This document shows, piece by piece, positions 1 through 11,496 of a stretch of 64,000 nt of DNA. The number at the start of each line of letters is the position of its first letter. Position 1 is the stretch's first letter. The translations under genes and the position numbers were made by a program. Under the pieces are notes generated by a model. That model was not told where the DNA came from. It did not search any database and was given only the letters and a program-made list of their open reading frames with translations. Source of the stretch: Betaproteobacteria bacterium HGW-Betaproteobacteria-3 (GTDB taxonomy: Bacteria > Pseudomonadota > Gammaproteobacteria > Burkholderiales > Burkholderiaceae_C); NCBI GenBank assembly GCA_002842205.1, contig PHCI01000001.1:334617-398616 (forward strand). Direction: 5' to 3'.

Positions 1-1671
1 TGATTGCCGCAGCGAACGCACGCCTTCACGTTCAGCTTGTTCAGCGATTTCCAGCGCGCTGCCATCGCGAAGGATGATGCGCTGGATTTCCTCGCTGATG
101 GGCATGACCTGGTAAATGCCGACACGCCCCTTGTACCCGTTGTTGCACGCCGAACACCCGACCGGGCGGTACGGCGACCACGAGCCATCGACGTCCTCTT
201 CCTTGAAGCCGGCATCGACCAGGGCTTCCTGGGGGATATCGGCCGGGGCCTTGCAGGTGACACACAGACGGCGCGCCAGGCGCTGCGCGGTGATCAGGAT
301 CACGCTCGACGCAATGTTGAACGGTTGAATCCCCATGTTGCGCATCCGCGTCAGCGTGGTCGGCGCGTCGTTGGTGTGCAGGGTGGACAGCACCAGGTGG
401 CCCGTCTGGGCGGCCTTGATGGAGATGTCGGCGGTTTCCAGGTCGCGGATTTCGCCGACCATGATGATGTCCGGGTCTTGCCGCAGGAACGATTTGAGCG
501 CCACCGCAAACGTCAGGCCGGCTTTATCGTTGACGTTGACCTGATTGACCCCGGGCAGGTTGATTTCGGAAGGGTCTTCCGCCGTGGCAATGTTGACCCC
601 GGGGTTGTTGAGCAGATTCAGGCAGGTGTACAGTGACACCGTCTTGCCCGAGCCCGTGGGGCCGGTCACCAGCACCATGCCGTAAGGCCGCCCGATCGCG
701 TTCAGCAACCGCTCTTTCTCGACGGCGTCGTAGCCCAGCGCTTCAATGCCCATCTTGGCACTGTTGGGGTCCAGGATCCGGATCACGATCTTTTCGCCGA
801 ACAGCGTGGGCAGGGTACTGACCCGGAAATCGATCACCCGGTCCGGACCCACCTTGAGCTTCATGCGGCCGTCCTGCGGCACGCGTTTCTCGGAGATGTC
901 CAGTCGCGAGATCACCTTGATGCGGGACGCCAGCTTGTCCTTGATCGCGACCGGAGGGGAGGCAATTTCGCGCAGCTCGCCGTCGATGCGAAAGCGCACG
1001 CGGTAGGTGTGTTCGTAGGGCTCGAAGTGCAGGTCGGACGCCCGCATGCTGAAGGCGTCCAGCAGCATCTTGTGCAGGAACTTGACCACCGGTGCGTCTT
1101 CGACTTCGGCGACCAGCGCGTCGCTGTTGTCATTGGTGGCGGCATCGACGGAGGCTTCATCAAACTCGAAGTCGTCGCCAATGATGTGGTCCATGGCGTC
1201 CGACGCGCTGGTGGCGTTGGCCTCGACCATGCGGGACAGCTTGTCGTATTCGGCGATGACCCAGTCCACACCCATCTGGGTGGCAAACTTGATTTTCTCG
1301 CCAGCCTCCTGGTCGGAGGGATCGGCCGTGGCCACGACCAGCCGGTTGCTGCGCTTGCTCAGCACCACCACCCGGTAGTCGGTGCAAATTTTGCTGTCCA
1401 GCAGATCCTTGGGCAGGCGCTGGATGTCGATGGCGTCCAGGTCGAGCAACGGCGCGGCATACGCCGACGACATGGTGTGCGCCAGATCGGACGCCGACAC
1501 CGCGCCGGAGCCGGTCAACTCTGCGATGAAGCTGGTGCGGCTGGTCTGGGCCTTGCGAAAGATGTCCTCGGCGGACTTTTGCCCGAGTTTCCCGGCTGAA
1601 ACGAGCGTACGCCCGAGGCCCGGCAGGGCCATGGTGGAGGTGTCTTTGATGACGGAATCAACAGCGGCCAT
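1..1671 (-). CDS. pilB: Type IV pilus assembly ATPase PilB (3' end cut by window edge)
   Basis: Hexameric cytoplasmic ATPase that drives pilin polymerisation (GspE/PilB family). 557 codons are in the window and the frame is still open at base 1; family members are about 570-580 residues, so only the last few residues are missing. An N-terminal MshEN-like domain is followed by the GspE core: Walker A GPTGSGKT near residue 337, an Asp-box/Walker B region (IIMVGEIRD), a His-box (TGHLVLSTLHTNDA), and the zinc tetracysteine (CVTC near 470, CSAC near 507). Start ATG at 1671 gives the expected MAAVDSVIKD-type N-terminus. pilC and pilD would be expected to the left, outside the window. Confidence 0.95.
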   Translation of the reverse strand, partial: MAAVDSVIKDTSTMALPGLGRTLVSAGKLGQKSAEDIFRKAQTSRTSFIAELTGSGAVSASDLAHTMSSAYAAPLLDLDAIDIQRLPKDLLDSKICTDYRVVVLSKRSNRLVVATADPSDQEAGEKIKFATQMGVDWVIAEYDKLSRMVEANATSASDAMDHIIGDDFEFDEASVDAATNDNSDALVAEVEDAPVVKFLHKMLLDAFSMRASDLHFEPYEHTYRVRFRIDGELREIASPPVAIKDKLASRIKVISRLDISEKRVPQDGRMKLKVGPDRVIDFRVSTLPTLFGEKIVIRILDPNSAKMGIEALGYDAVEKERLLNAIGRPYGMVLVTGPTGSGKTVSLYTCLNLLNNPGVNIATAEDPSEINLPGVNQVNVNDKAGLTFAVALKSFLRQDPDIIMVGEIRDLETADISIKAAQTGHLVLSTLHTNDAPTTLTRMRNMGIQPFNIASSVILITAQRLARRLCVTCKAPADIPQEALVDAGFKEEDVDGSWSPYRPVGCSACNNGYKGRVGIYQVMPISEEIQRIILRDGSALEIAEQAEREGVRSLRQS

Positions 1672-1795
1672 GACCGGCAAATGTACTACGGGGGAAGTGG
1701 GTTCGCCAATCTTGCGCCGCAGATTGGCGCATGGCAACGCAAAAGCGTGGCGTAAACCGCCAAGCAATTGACAAAATGGCGAAAATCTGGCTTGT

Positions 1796-1872
1796 TGGTC
1801 GGGGTGAGAGGATTCGAACCTCCGGCCTCTACGTCCCGAACGTAGCGCTCTACCAGGCTAAGCTACACCCCG
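1796..1872 (-). tRNA. tRNA-Pro (anticodon CGG)
   Basis: On the minus strand the sequence begins CGGGGTG and ends CACCCCG followed by an encoded CCA. The acceptor arms pair 7/7, the T-loop reads GGTTCGAATCC, and the anticodon stem CTACG/CGTAG encloses loop TTCGGGA, giving anticodon CGG (Pro). Length is 77 nt including CCA. It lies between pilB and ispB, all on the same strand. Confidence 0.95.
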
Positions 1873-1900
1873 AATGCCGCGTCTGACTGATCCATGCGGG

Positions 1901-2899
1901 TCAGGAACGCCGCTCAAGCAGCTGAGCCGCCAATTGTAGCAAACCGTTCGTGTGCGCATTGGTGGGCAGCGCTCGCGCGCAGGCCATGGCGCGGCGGGCT
2001 TCGGCGGCGGCGGCCTCGTGCGTGGCCTCCAGGGCGCCAGTGGTCCGCACAATGGTGGCAATGTCCGCAAGCGCCTCGACCGAGCCGTTCTCGATGGCCT
2101 CCCGCACGATGGCGGCTTGCGATGGCGTGCCGCGCTGCATGGCAATGATCAGTGGCAGGGTGGCCTTGCCTTCGCGCAGGTCGTCACCCAGGTTTTTCCC
2201 CATCTCCTGGGCATCGCCGTCGTAATCCAGCACGTCATCAATCACCTGGAAGGCGGTTCCCAGCGCCTGGCCGTAATCTGCGCAGGCCTGCTCGACTTCG
2301 GCCGGGCTGCCCGCCAGCACGGCGCCCAGACGGGCGCTCGCCTCGAACAGTTTGGCGGTCTTGGAGCGGATGACGCGCAGGTAGCCCGCGTCGTCCAGCG
2401 AAGCGTCGTGCATGTTCATGAGCTGCAGCACTTCGCCTTCGGCGATCACGTTGGTCGCTTCGGCCAGGATTTCCATGACACGCATGTCACCGACTTCCAC
2501 CATCATCTGGAATGCACGCGAATACAAAAAGTCACCCACCAGAACACTGGCCGGATTGCCAAACGCCTCGTTGGCCGTGGCGCGGCCCCGGCGCAAGGTG
2601 GATTCGTCCACCACGTCGTCGTGCAGCAGTGTGGCGGTGTGAATGAATTCCACCACGGCGGCGAGATCGAAGCGCTGATGGCCGGTGTACCCCAGCGCAC
2701 CGCAGGTCAGCAGCAACAGGGCGGGGCGCAACCGTTTGCCGCCGGCCGCAATGATGTAGCGCGACACCTCGGCCACCAGCGGGACGCCGGAATCGAGTCG
2801 ACGGGCGATGACCGCGTCCACCTCGATCATGTCGTGGGCGACGAGTGCCAGGGCGGTGGCGGTGCTGGAGGAATGGACAGACAAGGCGATTTTGCTCAC
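1901..2899 (-). CDS. ispB: Octaprenyl (polyprenyl) diphosphate synthase
   Basis: Trans-prenyltransferase that builds the ubiquinone side chain from IPP and FPP. 332 aa, all-alpha isoprenoid synthase fold. The first aspartate-rich motif DDVVD is at residues 94-98 and the second, DDVLD, at 221-225; GGKRLRP near 53-59 is the IPP-binding motif. Divergent from rplU, which is the standard arrangement in proteobacteria. The ubiquinone role fits ubiE/ubiJ/ubiB elsewhere in the window. Chain length cannot be read from sequence by eye, so octaprenyl is inferred from family placement. Confidence 0.93.
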   Translation of the reverse strand: MSKIALSVHSSSTATALALVAHDMIEVDAVIARRLDSGVPLVAEVSRYIIAAGGKRLRPALLLLTCGALGYTGHQRFDLAAVVEFIHTATLLHDDVVDESTLRRGRATANEAFGNPASVLVGDFLYSRAFQMMVEVGDMRVMEILAEATNVIAEGEVLQLMNMHDASLDDAGYLRVIRSKTAKLFEASARLGAVLAGSPAEVEQACADYGQALGTAFQVIDDVLDYDGDAQEMGKNLGDDLREGKATLPLIIAMQRGTPSQAAIVREAIENGSVEALADIATIVRTTGALEATHEAAAAEARRAMACARALPTNAHTNGLLQLAAQLLERRS

Positions 2900-3032
2900 A
2901 AACTCGGCGGATTATAGAAAGCAGAAGGCACACAGGCGACCATCGGCCGCTGACGTGCCGCACCGGGCGCCAGGCCGGGCGGCAGAATTGTGCGGCTTGT
3001 TCGTCGAAGTGATGTTAGTGACTGCAAACAGT

Positions 3033-3089
3033 GCTATAATCTCGGGCTCTGCGGAAATTCGTCCGCGGAGCTTCAATTAAGAGGTCAAC
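3033..3089 (+). promoter_or_regulatory. rplU promoter (extended -10) and leader hairpin
   Basis: A perfect TATAAT at 3036-3041 is preceded by TG at 3033-3034 (extended -10). No good -35 is visible at normal spacing. Downstream an imperfect GC-rich hairpin (arms around 3049-3056 and 3064-3072) sits in the leader, followed by a purine-rich AAGAGG Shine-Dalgarno 7 nt before the rplU ATG. The hairpin could mediate autogenous control; that is inference. Confidence 0.6.
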
Positions 3090-3401
3090 ATGTACGCGGT
3101 CATAAAAACCGGCGGCAAACAATATCGTGTTGCTGCTGGCGAAAAAATTAAAGTAGAACAGATTGCTGCGGACGTAGGCCAAGAGATTGTGCTCGACCAG
3201 GTTCTGGCTGTCGGAAACGGCGCCGAACTGAAGGTGGGTACGCCCTTGGTGTCCGGTGCAACTGTCAAAGCCACGGTCGTGGCACACGGCAAACACGACA
3301 AGGTTCGCATCTTCAAGATGCGCCGTCGCAAGCACTATCAGAAACGCCAGGGGCATCGTCAGCAGTTCACCGAACTGCAGATCGCTTCTATTGCTGCATA
3401 A
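3090..3401 (+). CDS. rplU: 50S ribosomal protein L21
   Basis: 103-aa 23S rRNA-binding protein of the large subunit. The N-terminus [14 protein letters not shown] and the C-terminal [16 protein letters not shown] segment are diagnostic, and the length is normal. First gene of rplU-rpmA-obg; 12 nt separate it from rpmA. Lower GC and more lysine codons than its neighbours, as usual for ribosomal protein genes. Confidence 0.98.
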   Translation: MYAVIKTGGKQYRVAAGEKIKVEQIAADVGQEIVLDQVLAVGNGAELKVGTPLVSGATVKATVVAHGKHDKVRIFKMRRRKHYQKRQGHRQQFTELQIASIAA

Positions 3402-3413
3402 GGGGCAAGAGAA

Positions 3414-3671
3414 ATGGCACAGAAAAAAGGCGGCGGCTCTACGCGAAACGGGCGCGATTCCAAGCCCAAGATGCTCGGCGTGAAAGCGTTTGGCGGTGAA
3501 CAGATCAGCGCAGGCTCGATCATCGTGCGCCAGCGTGGCACCAGGTTCCATCCCGGCGTCAATGTCGGTGTGGGCAAGGACCACACCCTGTTTGCGCTGG
3601 TGGACGGACAGGTGTCGTTCGCCATCAAGGGCGCGTTGAACAGGAAAACTGTGAACGTGACCCCGGCCTGA
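3414..3671 (+). CDS. rpmA: 50S ribosomal protein L27
   Basis: 85-aa large-subunit protein whose N-terminal tail reaches towards the peptidyl transferase centre. The sequence [16 protein letters not shown] followed by [17 protein letters not shown] is the L27 signature. No Firmicutes-type N-terminal extension is present. It follows rplU closely and precedes a strong rho-independent terminator, so obg downstream probably has read-through or its own promoter. Confidence 0.98.
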   Translation: MAQKKGGGSTRNGRDSKPKMLGVKAFGGEQISAGSIIVRQRGTRFHPGVNVGVGKDHTLFALVDGQVSFAIKGALNRKTVNVTPA

Positions 3672-3694
3672 GCCTTCAGGCTTTCCGGCACAGA

Positions 3695-3726
3695 AAGCCC
3701 TGCGGAGTTTTCGCAGGGCTTTTTTG
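3695..3726 (+). terminator. Rho-independent terminator after rpmA
   Basis: A 9-10 bp perfect stem, AAGCCCTGCG paired with CGCAGGGCTT, with a short GAGTTTT loop and then a run of T. It lies 23 nt after the rpmA stop and 26 nt before the obg start. Confidence 0.93.
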
Positions 3727-3742
3727 TTGGTCCGGCCCCTAG

Positions 3743-4822
<1,080 letters not shown>

Positions 4823-4840
4823 ATTGAATACTACTGATAA

Positions 4841-4882
4841 AGTAGCAAACTAAGTCCATTTGGCGGGGGCTATAGGCCAAAA
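4841..4882 (+). repeat. Dispersed repeat family R1, copy a
   Basis: Contains AGCAAACTAAGTCCATTTGG followed by a G-rich stretch and a GGCCAAAA end, the R1 core shared with nine other places in the window. It fills the obg-proB gap, and its final A is the first base of the proB ATG, so the repeat edge supplies the proB ribosome-binding region. Confidence 0.85.
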
Positions 4883-6018
4883 TGATTCAAAAAAATAGTT
4901 CCCGCGTGCTGCCGGATGCCCGGCGCATTGTGGTCAAGGTGGGCTCCAGCCTGGTGACCAACGAGGGCCGCGGGCTGGACCCGGTGGCCATTGGCGAATG
5001 GTGCCGCCAGCTCTCGGCGCTGGTGCGCCAGGGCCGGGAGGTCATCATGGTGTCCAGCGGGGCCATTGCCGAGGGCATGAAACGCCTGGGCTGGGCCGTC
5101 CGCCCCCACGAAATCAACGAACTGCAGGCCGCCGCGGCCGTGGGCCAGATGGGCCTGGCGCAGATGTACGAAAGCAAACTGCGTGAACACGCCCTGGGCA
5201 GCGCGCAGGTGCTGCTCACGCACGCCGACCTGGCCGACCGCGAGCGCTACCTCAACGCACGCTCCACGCTGCTCACGCTGCTCAAGCTGGGCGTGGTGCC
5301 GGTGATCAACGAAAACGACACCGTGGTCAACGACGAGATCAAGTTCGGCGACAACGACACGCTGGGCGCACTGGTGGCCAATCTGGTGGAGGCCGACGCC
5401 CTGGTCATCCTGACCGACCAGAAAGGCCTGTACACCGCCGATCCCCGCAAGGACCCCCAGGCCCGTTTTGTGCACGAGGGCAAGGCCGGTGATCCGGCGC
5501 TGGAAGCCATGGCCGGAGGCGCAGGCTCCAGCCTGGGCCGCGGCGGCATGCTCACCAAGATTCTGGCCGCCAGACGCGCCGCCCGCTCAGGCGCGTCCAC
5601 CGTGATCGCCTGGGGCCGCGAGCCCGACGTGCTCGGTCGCCTGGCGGCGGGTGAGGCCATCGGCACCTTGCTGGTGGCGCAGACCCAGAAGTTGCAGGCA
5701 CGCAAGCAATGGATGGCCGATCACCTGCAGTTGCGCGGCGCGGTGGTGGTGGACGCGGGCGCGGCTGCCAAGCTGCGCGAGTCAGGCAAAAGCCTGCTGC
5801 CCATTGGCATGACGGCGGTGCAAGGCGAATTTTCCCGCGGTGACGTGATCGCCGTGCGCGACCCGCAGGGCGTCGAGATCGGGCGCGGCCTGGCCAATTA
5901 CGCCAGCACCGAGGCCCGACTGCTGTGCCGCAAGCCCTCCAGCGAGTTTGAGGCGCTGCTCGGTTATGCGGCCGAGCCCGAAATGGTGCACCGCGACAAC
6001 CTGGTGCTGTCCAGGTAA
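4882..6018 (+). CDS. proB: Glutamate 5-kinase
   Basis: First step of proline synthesis: ATP-dependent phosphorylation of glutamate to gamma-glutamyl phosphate. 378 aa with an amino-acid-kinase domain ([11 protein letters not shown] near 16-26, [10 protein letters not shown] near 56-65, NENDTV near 143-148) and a C-terminal PUA domain (about 285-378). ATG 4882 abuts repeat R1; the first eight residues, rich in K/N/S, come from repeat-adjacent DNA, so a later GTG (about 4909) remains possible. proA is not adjacent. Confidence 0.95.
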   Translation: MIQKNSSRVLPDARRIVVKVGSSLVTNEGRGLDPVAIGEWCRQLSALVRQGREVIMVSSGAIAEGMKRLGWAVRPHEINELQAAAAVGQMGLAQMYESKLREHALGSAQVLLTHADLADRERYLNARSTLLTLLKLGVVPVINENDTVVNDEIKFGDNDTLGALVANLVEADALVILTDQKGLYTADPRKDPQARFVHEGKAGDPALEAMAGGAGSSLGRGGMLTKILAARRAARSGASTVIAWGREPDVLGRLAAGEAIGTLLVAQTQKLQARKQWMADHLQLRGAVVVDAGAAAKLRESGKSLLPIGMTAVQGEFSRGDVIAVRDPQGVEIGRGLANYASTEARLLCRKPSSEFEALLGYAAEPEMVHRDNLVLSR

Positions 6019-6049
6019 TCGCGCGCCGACACCGCGCGGCAGCGGTGGC

Positions 6050-6556
6050 TCATTCGTAATTCTTGATCGGCGTGTCGCGCAGGGCGCGGATGATTTCGGC
6101 CACCGTCATGCGCGGCGCCGCGGCGTCGCACGCGCCGCCCCGCGCAATGGCCAGCGTGTGGCGCGACTGGTTGGTGGCGTACAGCGAGCGCCAGTCCTGC
6201 GACGAAGCGTTCGTCCAGCCGGTTTTGGGGTAGTGGCGGGCATACACGCGAAACTCGGCGGTGGTGCAGCGGATGCCTTCGTACATGACGTTGCTGGCAC
6301 CGCTCGGGCTGGTGGCGATGACCACGTAGCGCACCACGCCGTCCGGGCTGAGGCTGATGGTGGCCGGGTCCACGCCAAAAGTCAGCCCGGAGCTTCGGGT
6401 CAGCTCGATCTCGAGCAAACCTTTCGTGCTGAAGGCCGGGGGCGGTGGCGCCGGGAGTTCCGTGGCCTTGTTGGCAGGCTCTTCCAGGGCTTGCGCCAGA
6501 CCGAGACCACTGGTGCACACCAGCAGGCCGGCGAGGGCAATATTACGGAGCAGCAT
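6050..6556 (-). CDS. CNP1-like family secreted protein
   Basis: 168 aa with a signal peptide ([14 protein letters not shown]... ending near QA). The mature part, with [20 protein letters not shown] and EGIRC near the middle, matches the CNP1-like uncharacterised family common in Betaproteobacteria. Start 6556 was chosen because it begins the signal peptide; the upstream extension is out-of-frame overlap with rppH. It overlaps the 3' end of rppH by 14 bp and is probably co-transcribed with it. Function unknown; probably periplasmic. Confidence 0.8.
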   Translation of the reverse strand: MLLRNIALAGLLVCTSGLGLAQALEEPANKATELPAPPPPAFSTKGLLEIELTRSSGLTFGVDPATISLSPDGVVRYVVIATSPSGASNVMYEGIRCTTAEFRVYARHYPKTGWTNASSQDWRSLYATNQSRHTLAIARGGACDAAAPRMTVAEIIRALRDTPIKNYE

Positions 6557-7232
6557 GCGTTCCTTCGGGGTTGGGGCAGGCTTCGTTGGTGTGCGGGTCG
6601 GGCTCAAAAGTTGCACCCGGCGGCAATTCGATGGTGGCGCCCCGCAGCATGCGGTTGAACAGGACCGGATCGGCTGGCGCCTGGCCCGCGCCATGCGATG
6701 GGCCAGCTTCCTGATCGCGGGCGCGCAAACCGCCGCGCAGATACCGGTTGCGGTGATCGGTGCGGGGCAGGTAACGGGCCAGTTCGGTCAGCGCCATTTC
6801 GTAGACGCCGCGCTTGAACTCCACCACCACGTCCAGCGGGACCCAGTAGTCGTTCCAGCGCCAGGCGTCGAATTCCGGGTGATCGGTGGCGCGCAGGTTG
6901 AGATTCCAGTCGTGCCCCATCAACTGGAGCAAATACCAGATCTGTTTTTGGCCTTTGTAAAAGCCACGCGCATCACGCCGGATGAACCGGTCTGGCACCT
7001 CGTAACGCAACCAGTCGCGGGTGCGGGCCACAATGCGCACATGATCCGGCTGGAGGCCCACTTCTTCGTGCAGTTCGCGGAACATGGCCTGCTCGGGGGT
7101 CTCACCCCGGTCAATGCCCCCCTGCGGAAACTGCCAGCTGTGGGTCCGGATGCGCTTGCCCCAGAACACCTGATTTCTCTGGTTGAGCAGGATGATGCCG
7201 ACGTTGGGCCTGAAGCCTTCCCGGTCGAGCAT
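6543..7232 (-). CDS. rppH: RNA pyrophosphohydrolase
   Basis: Nudix hydrolase that removes pyrophosphate from 5'-triphosphate mRNA ends and so triggers decay. 229 aa; the Nudix box at residues 38-60 begins [13 protein letters not shown] and contains [14 protein letters not shown] before the box and the YLLQ...WRWN region are typical of RppH. Start ATG 7232 gives [12 protein letters not shown]; a TTG two codons upstream is less likely. The C-terminal 60 residues are longer than in E. coli, as in other Burkholderiales. Divergent from proS. Confidence 0.93.
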   Translation of the reverse strand: MLDREGFRPNVGIILLNQRNQVFWGKRIRTHSWQFPQGGIDRGETPEQAMFRELHEEVGLQPDHVRIVARTRDWLRYEVPDRFIRRDARGFYKGQKQIWYLLQLMGHDWNLNLRATDHPEFDAWRWNDYWVPLDVVVEFKRGVYEMALTELARYLPRTDHRNRYLRGGLRARDQEAGPSHGAGQAPADPVLFNRMLRGATIELPPGATFEPDPHTNEACPNPEGTHAAP

Positions 7233-7323
7233 AATCAAACCCCAAATTTTGAACTGATTCCATTATGCACAGGCCCGCCTGTGCGACAAGGGGTCAGGCC
7301 CTGCCTGCACACACCGGATTCGC

Positions 7324-9065
<1,742 letters not shown>

Positions 9066-9069
<4 letters not shown>

Positions 9070-9701
9070 CACACGCCTCAGGGTCTTTTTCAAGAAGAAA
9101 ATGCCTCTGGTCCCTGCCAGCTGGTCTTTCTTTGCTCTCGTTTACGGAGCAAGCCAGGGCTGGGGGGCAGGTCGAGGAGCCGCTGGTCGATTCGGTACGC
9201 TCCGCGCTCAGCTCGGCCATTGCCAACCACGCGCCGCCGGTGCCCGAATTCAGCGACACCGAATCGCGCCTGGCGTACCTGCGCTGGCTGGGCGCCATGA
9301 GCGACCGTCTGCGCAAGCGCAAGCCCGACTGGCAAACCCGCAAGGAATTCCTGCAGACCGTCTGGTACGAGAGCCGCCGTGCGGGGCTGGAGACGTCGCT
9401 GGTGCTGGGCCTGATCCAGGTGGAAAGCGCCTTCCGCAAATACGCGCTGAGCCGGGTCGGCGCGCGCGGCTACATGCAGGTCATGCCGTTCTGGACGCGG
9501 GTGCTGGGCGATGGCGATGCCGCCCGCCTGTTTCACATGCAGACCAACCTGCGCTTTGGCTGCGTGATCCTGCGCCACTACCTGGACCGCGAGCGTGGCG
9601 ACCTGTTCATGGCCCTGGGGCGCTACAACGGCAGCCGTGGCCGCCCCGAATACCCCAATGCGGTGCAGGCGGCGCGCCGCCAGTGGGAATTCAAGGGCTG
9701 A
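9066..9701 (+). CDS. Soluble lytic murein transglycosylase (SLT domain)
   Basis: Cleaves the MurNAc-GlcNAc bond of peptidoglycan with formation of 1,6-anhydro ends (family 1 lytic transglycosylase). 211 aa: an N-terminal basic stretch [11 protein letters not shown] followed by a hydrophobic run looks like a Tat-like or Sec signal, and the SLT domain starts near 95. The catalytic Glu is E120 in [17 protein letters not shown] and the later GRYNGS are the family motifs. Start ATG 9066 overlaps the proS stop by 4 nt. Export to the periplasm is inferred. Confidence 0.9.
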
Positions 9702-9714
9702 TCGGGCCGTTGCG

Positions 9715-10710
9715 CTACTGCATGAAACCCATGCGGGTTTTGGCGGTGCCGGCGCGCGGCATGTCGTCGGGGTGAATCTCGTCGCGCCGGGCCAGCCGTG
9801 CGTTGCCAAATGCCGTCATCAGCGCGCGGCGCATTTCGCGTGGCGCCTGCGCGGCCAGTTGCTCCAGCACGTCGTCGCGCAGTTCGGGCGCAAAAAGGCG
9901 GCCCCAGTCGTGCTCGGCGCAGAGGGTCTGGTACAGGTTGCGGGCGATCTGCCGCGCCGCTTCGGGCGAGGGCGGCTCGATCTCGAACACGTTCATGCGG
10001 TTCAGGATCGGCTCGGGGATGCCGCGCTCGTCATTGGCCGTGGTGATCCAGATCACCTGGCTGGCGTCAATGGCCACTTCGGCAAACTCGTCGGTGAAGT
10101 TCTGTGCCGTGTCGTGCTCGAGCAGGCTGTAGAGCGCGCCCAGCGGGTCGTATTGCGCGTCGGCGCTGGCCTTGTCGATCTCGTCCACCACGATCACCGG
10201 ATTGGCGTACTGGCCGTCCACCAGCGCCTCGAACACCTTGCCCGGTTTGGCGCCCTTCCACTGCGATGACGAACCCGACAGCAGCCAGCCGGCCGTCATG
10301 GAACTCATGGGCACCAGGCTCATGCCCGTGCCCAGCAGCTCGGCCAGTTTTTTGGCGAAATGGGTCTTGCCGATGCCGGGTGCGCCCAGCAGCAGCATGG
10401 GCGTGACTTCCAGGCCGTCGCGGCTGTCCTGCGCCAGCGCCACGTGGCGCTTCACGTCGTCCAGCACCTCGGTGAAGTTGGGCAGCTGCTCGTACAGCGA
10501 GGCCATGGTGGGCACCCCGCTGGGCTTGACCTGAAAGCGATCGGGCCCGCGCTCCAGCATGCGCTGGTAGGTGCTGCGCAGGTTTTCGTATTCCCTCTCG
10601 GGCAGCTTGGCGAGCTTGCGCTCGACGTCGTGCGTGCTGAAGACGCTGCGGATCTGCGCCACCGGCAACTGGAAAGCCGGGGTTTGGGCGACAAGACTGC
10701 GGGATTCCAT
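9715..10710 (-). CDS. Lon-like AAA+ ATPase without a protease domain
   Basis: 331 aa. Walker A GAPGIGKT at 109-116, Walker B VIVVDEID around 173-179, sensor-1 WITTAND, and an arginine-finger/sensor-2 region (PREMRRAL) near the C-terminus. The AAA module resembles that of Lon, but there is no Ser-Lys protease domain and no substrate-binding N-domain. The predicted role is ATP-driven remodelling of an unknown client. It converges on the lytic transglycosylase gene. The call as ATPase is firm; the biological role is unknown. Confidence 0.85.
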   Translation of the reverse strand: MESRSLVAQTPAFQLPVAQIRSVFSTHDVERKLAKLPEREYENLRSTYQRMLERGPDRFQVKPSGVPTMASLYEQLPNFTEVLDDVKRHVALAQDSRDGLEVTPMLLLGAPGIGKTHFAKKLAELLGTGMSLVPMSSMTAGWLLSGSSSQWKGAKPGKVFEALVDGQYANPVIVVDEIDKASADAQYDPLGALYSLLEHDTAQNFTDEFAEVAIDASQVIWITTANDERGIPEPILNRMNVFEIEPPSPEAARQIARNLYQTLCAEHDWGRLFAPELRDDVLEQLAAQAPREMRRALMTAFGNARLARRDEIHPDDMPRAGTAKTRMGFMQ

Positions 10711-10830
10711 CGAACACTCCTTGCGAAGGGAACAACTTCAAGCAATTGGCAGCTTCATTCAAGCACAAGCCATGCCCGCACTCAAGGCCGGAGGAGCGGG
10801 TATTTTCGGCAGGATTTGGGGGGATTGACG

Positions 10831-10854
10831 AAAAAAGCCCCTCGACGAGGGGCT
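10831..10854 (-). terminator. Terminator downstream of grxD
   Basis: Read on the minus strand, AGCCCCTC/GAGGGGCT form an 8-bp stem with a 3-nt loop, followed by a T6 tract (A6 at 10831-10836 on the plus strand). It lies 83 nt past the grxD stop. Confidence 0.88.
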
Positions 10855-10936
10855 GGGGAACTCGATCAGGACCCCGCAACGCCCGGCGGCGCTGGCGTGA
10901 TTCAAGCGGCTGGGGCGGCGGCGGCGGCGCGCCTGC

Positions 10937-11263
10937 TCAGCTGGCCTGGGTGCCCAGCACCTGCAGCAGCTCGCCCGACTCGTACATCTCCATCATGATG
11001 TCCGAGCCGCCAACGAATTCGCCTTTGACGTACAGCTGCGGGATGGTCGGCCAGTTGCTGTATTCCTTGATGCCCTGGCGGATTTCTTCGTCTTCGAGCA
11101 CGTTGACGGTTTTCAGGGCCTTCGCGTCCACACCGCAGGCCTTGAGGATCTGGATCGCGCGGCCCGAAAAGCCGCACATCGGAAAGCTGGCGTTGCCTTT
11201 CATGAACAGCACGACGTCGCTGGATTTCACCAGGGTGTCAATGCGTTGTTGCGGGTCGCTCAT
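10937..11263 (-). CDS. grxD: Monothiol glutaredoxin GrxD (CGFS type)
   Basis: Binds and delivers [2Fe-2S] clusters with glutathione. 108 aa; active site CGFS with Cys30, the [19 protein letters not shown] segment (cis-Pro and GG glutathione-binding motifs) and normal length. Monocistronic, with its own terminator. Upstream lies a 233-bp gap holding a copy of repeat R1. Confidence 0.96.
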   Translation of the reverse strand: MSDPQQRIDTLVKSSDVVLFMKGNASFPMCGFSGRAIQILKACGVDAKALKTVNVLEDEEIRQGIKEYSNWPTIPQLYVKGEFVGGSDIMMEMYESGELLQVLGTQAS

Positions 11264-11400
11264 GGGTTGCTCCTAGGGGGTGATGTCGGTCAATACCCCC
11301 GATTATTTCATCCTTGGCCGGGTTGCGCGCCCCGGCACCGGTACGCCCTTGATGCGGGTGCAGGATCTGTGGTGTTTTGGCATCTGTGTGCTTCTTCATC

Positions 11401-11445
11401 AATAGCAAACTATGACCATTTGACAGGGGCTAATGGCATAAAAAG
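11401..11445 (+). repeat. Dispersed repeat family R1, copy b
   Basis: AGCAAACTATGACCATTTGA followed by a G-rich run and TAATGGC; close match to copies d and h. It sits in the gap between grxD and phoX, which are both on the minus strand. Confidence 0.85.
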
Positions 11446-11496
11446 CTTGAAAAATGATCATCCCGGCACGCGGCAGGGCCGCGTGCCGGTGTTGCC

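Noticed and set aside
9715..10710. AAA+ ATPase considered as a Lon protease
   Set aside because: It ends at the AAA lid; there is no Ser-Lys protease domain in this or neighbouring frames.
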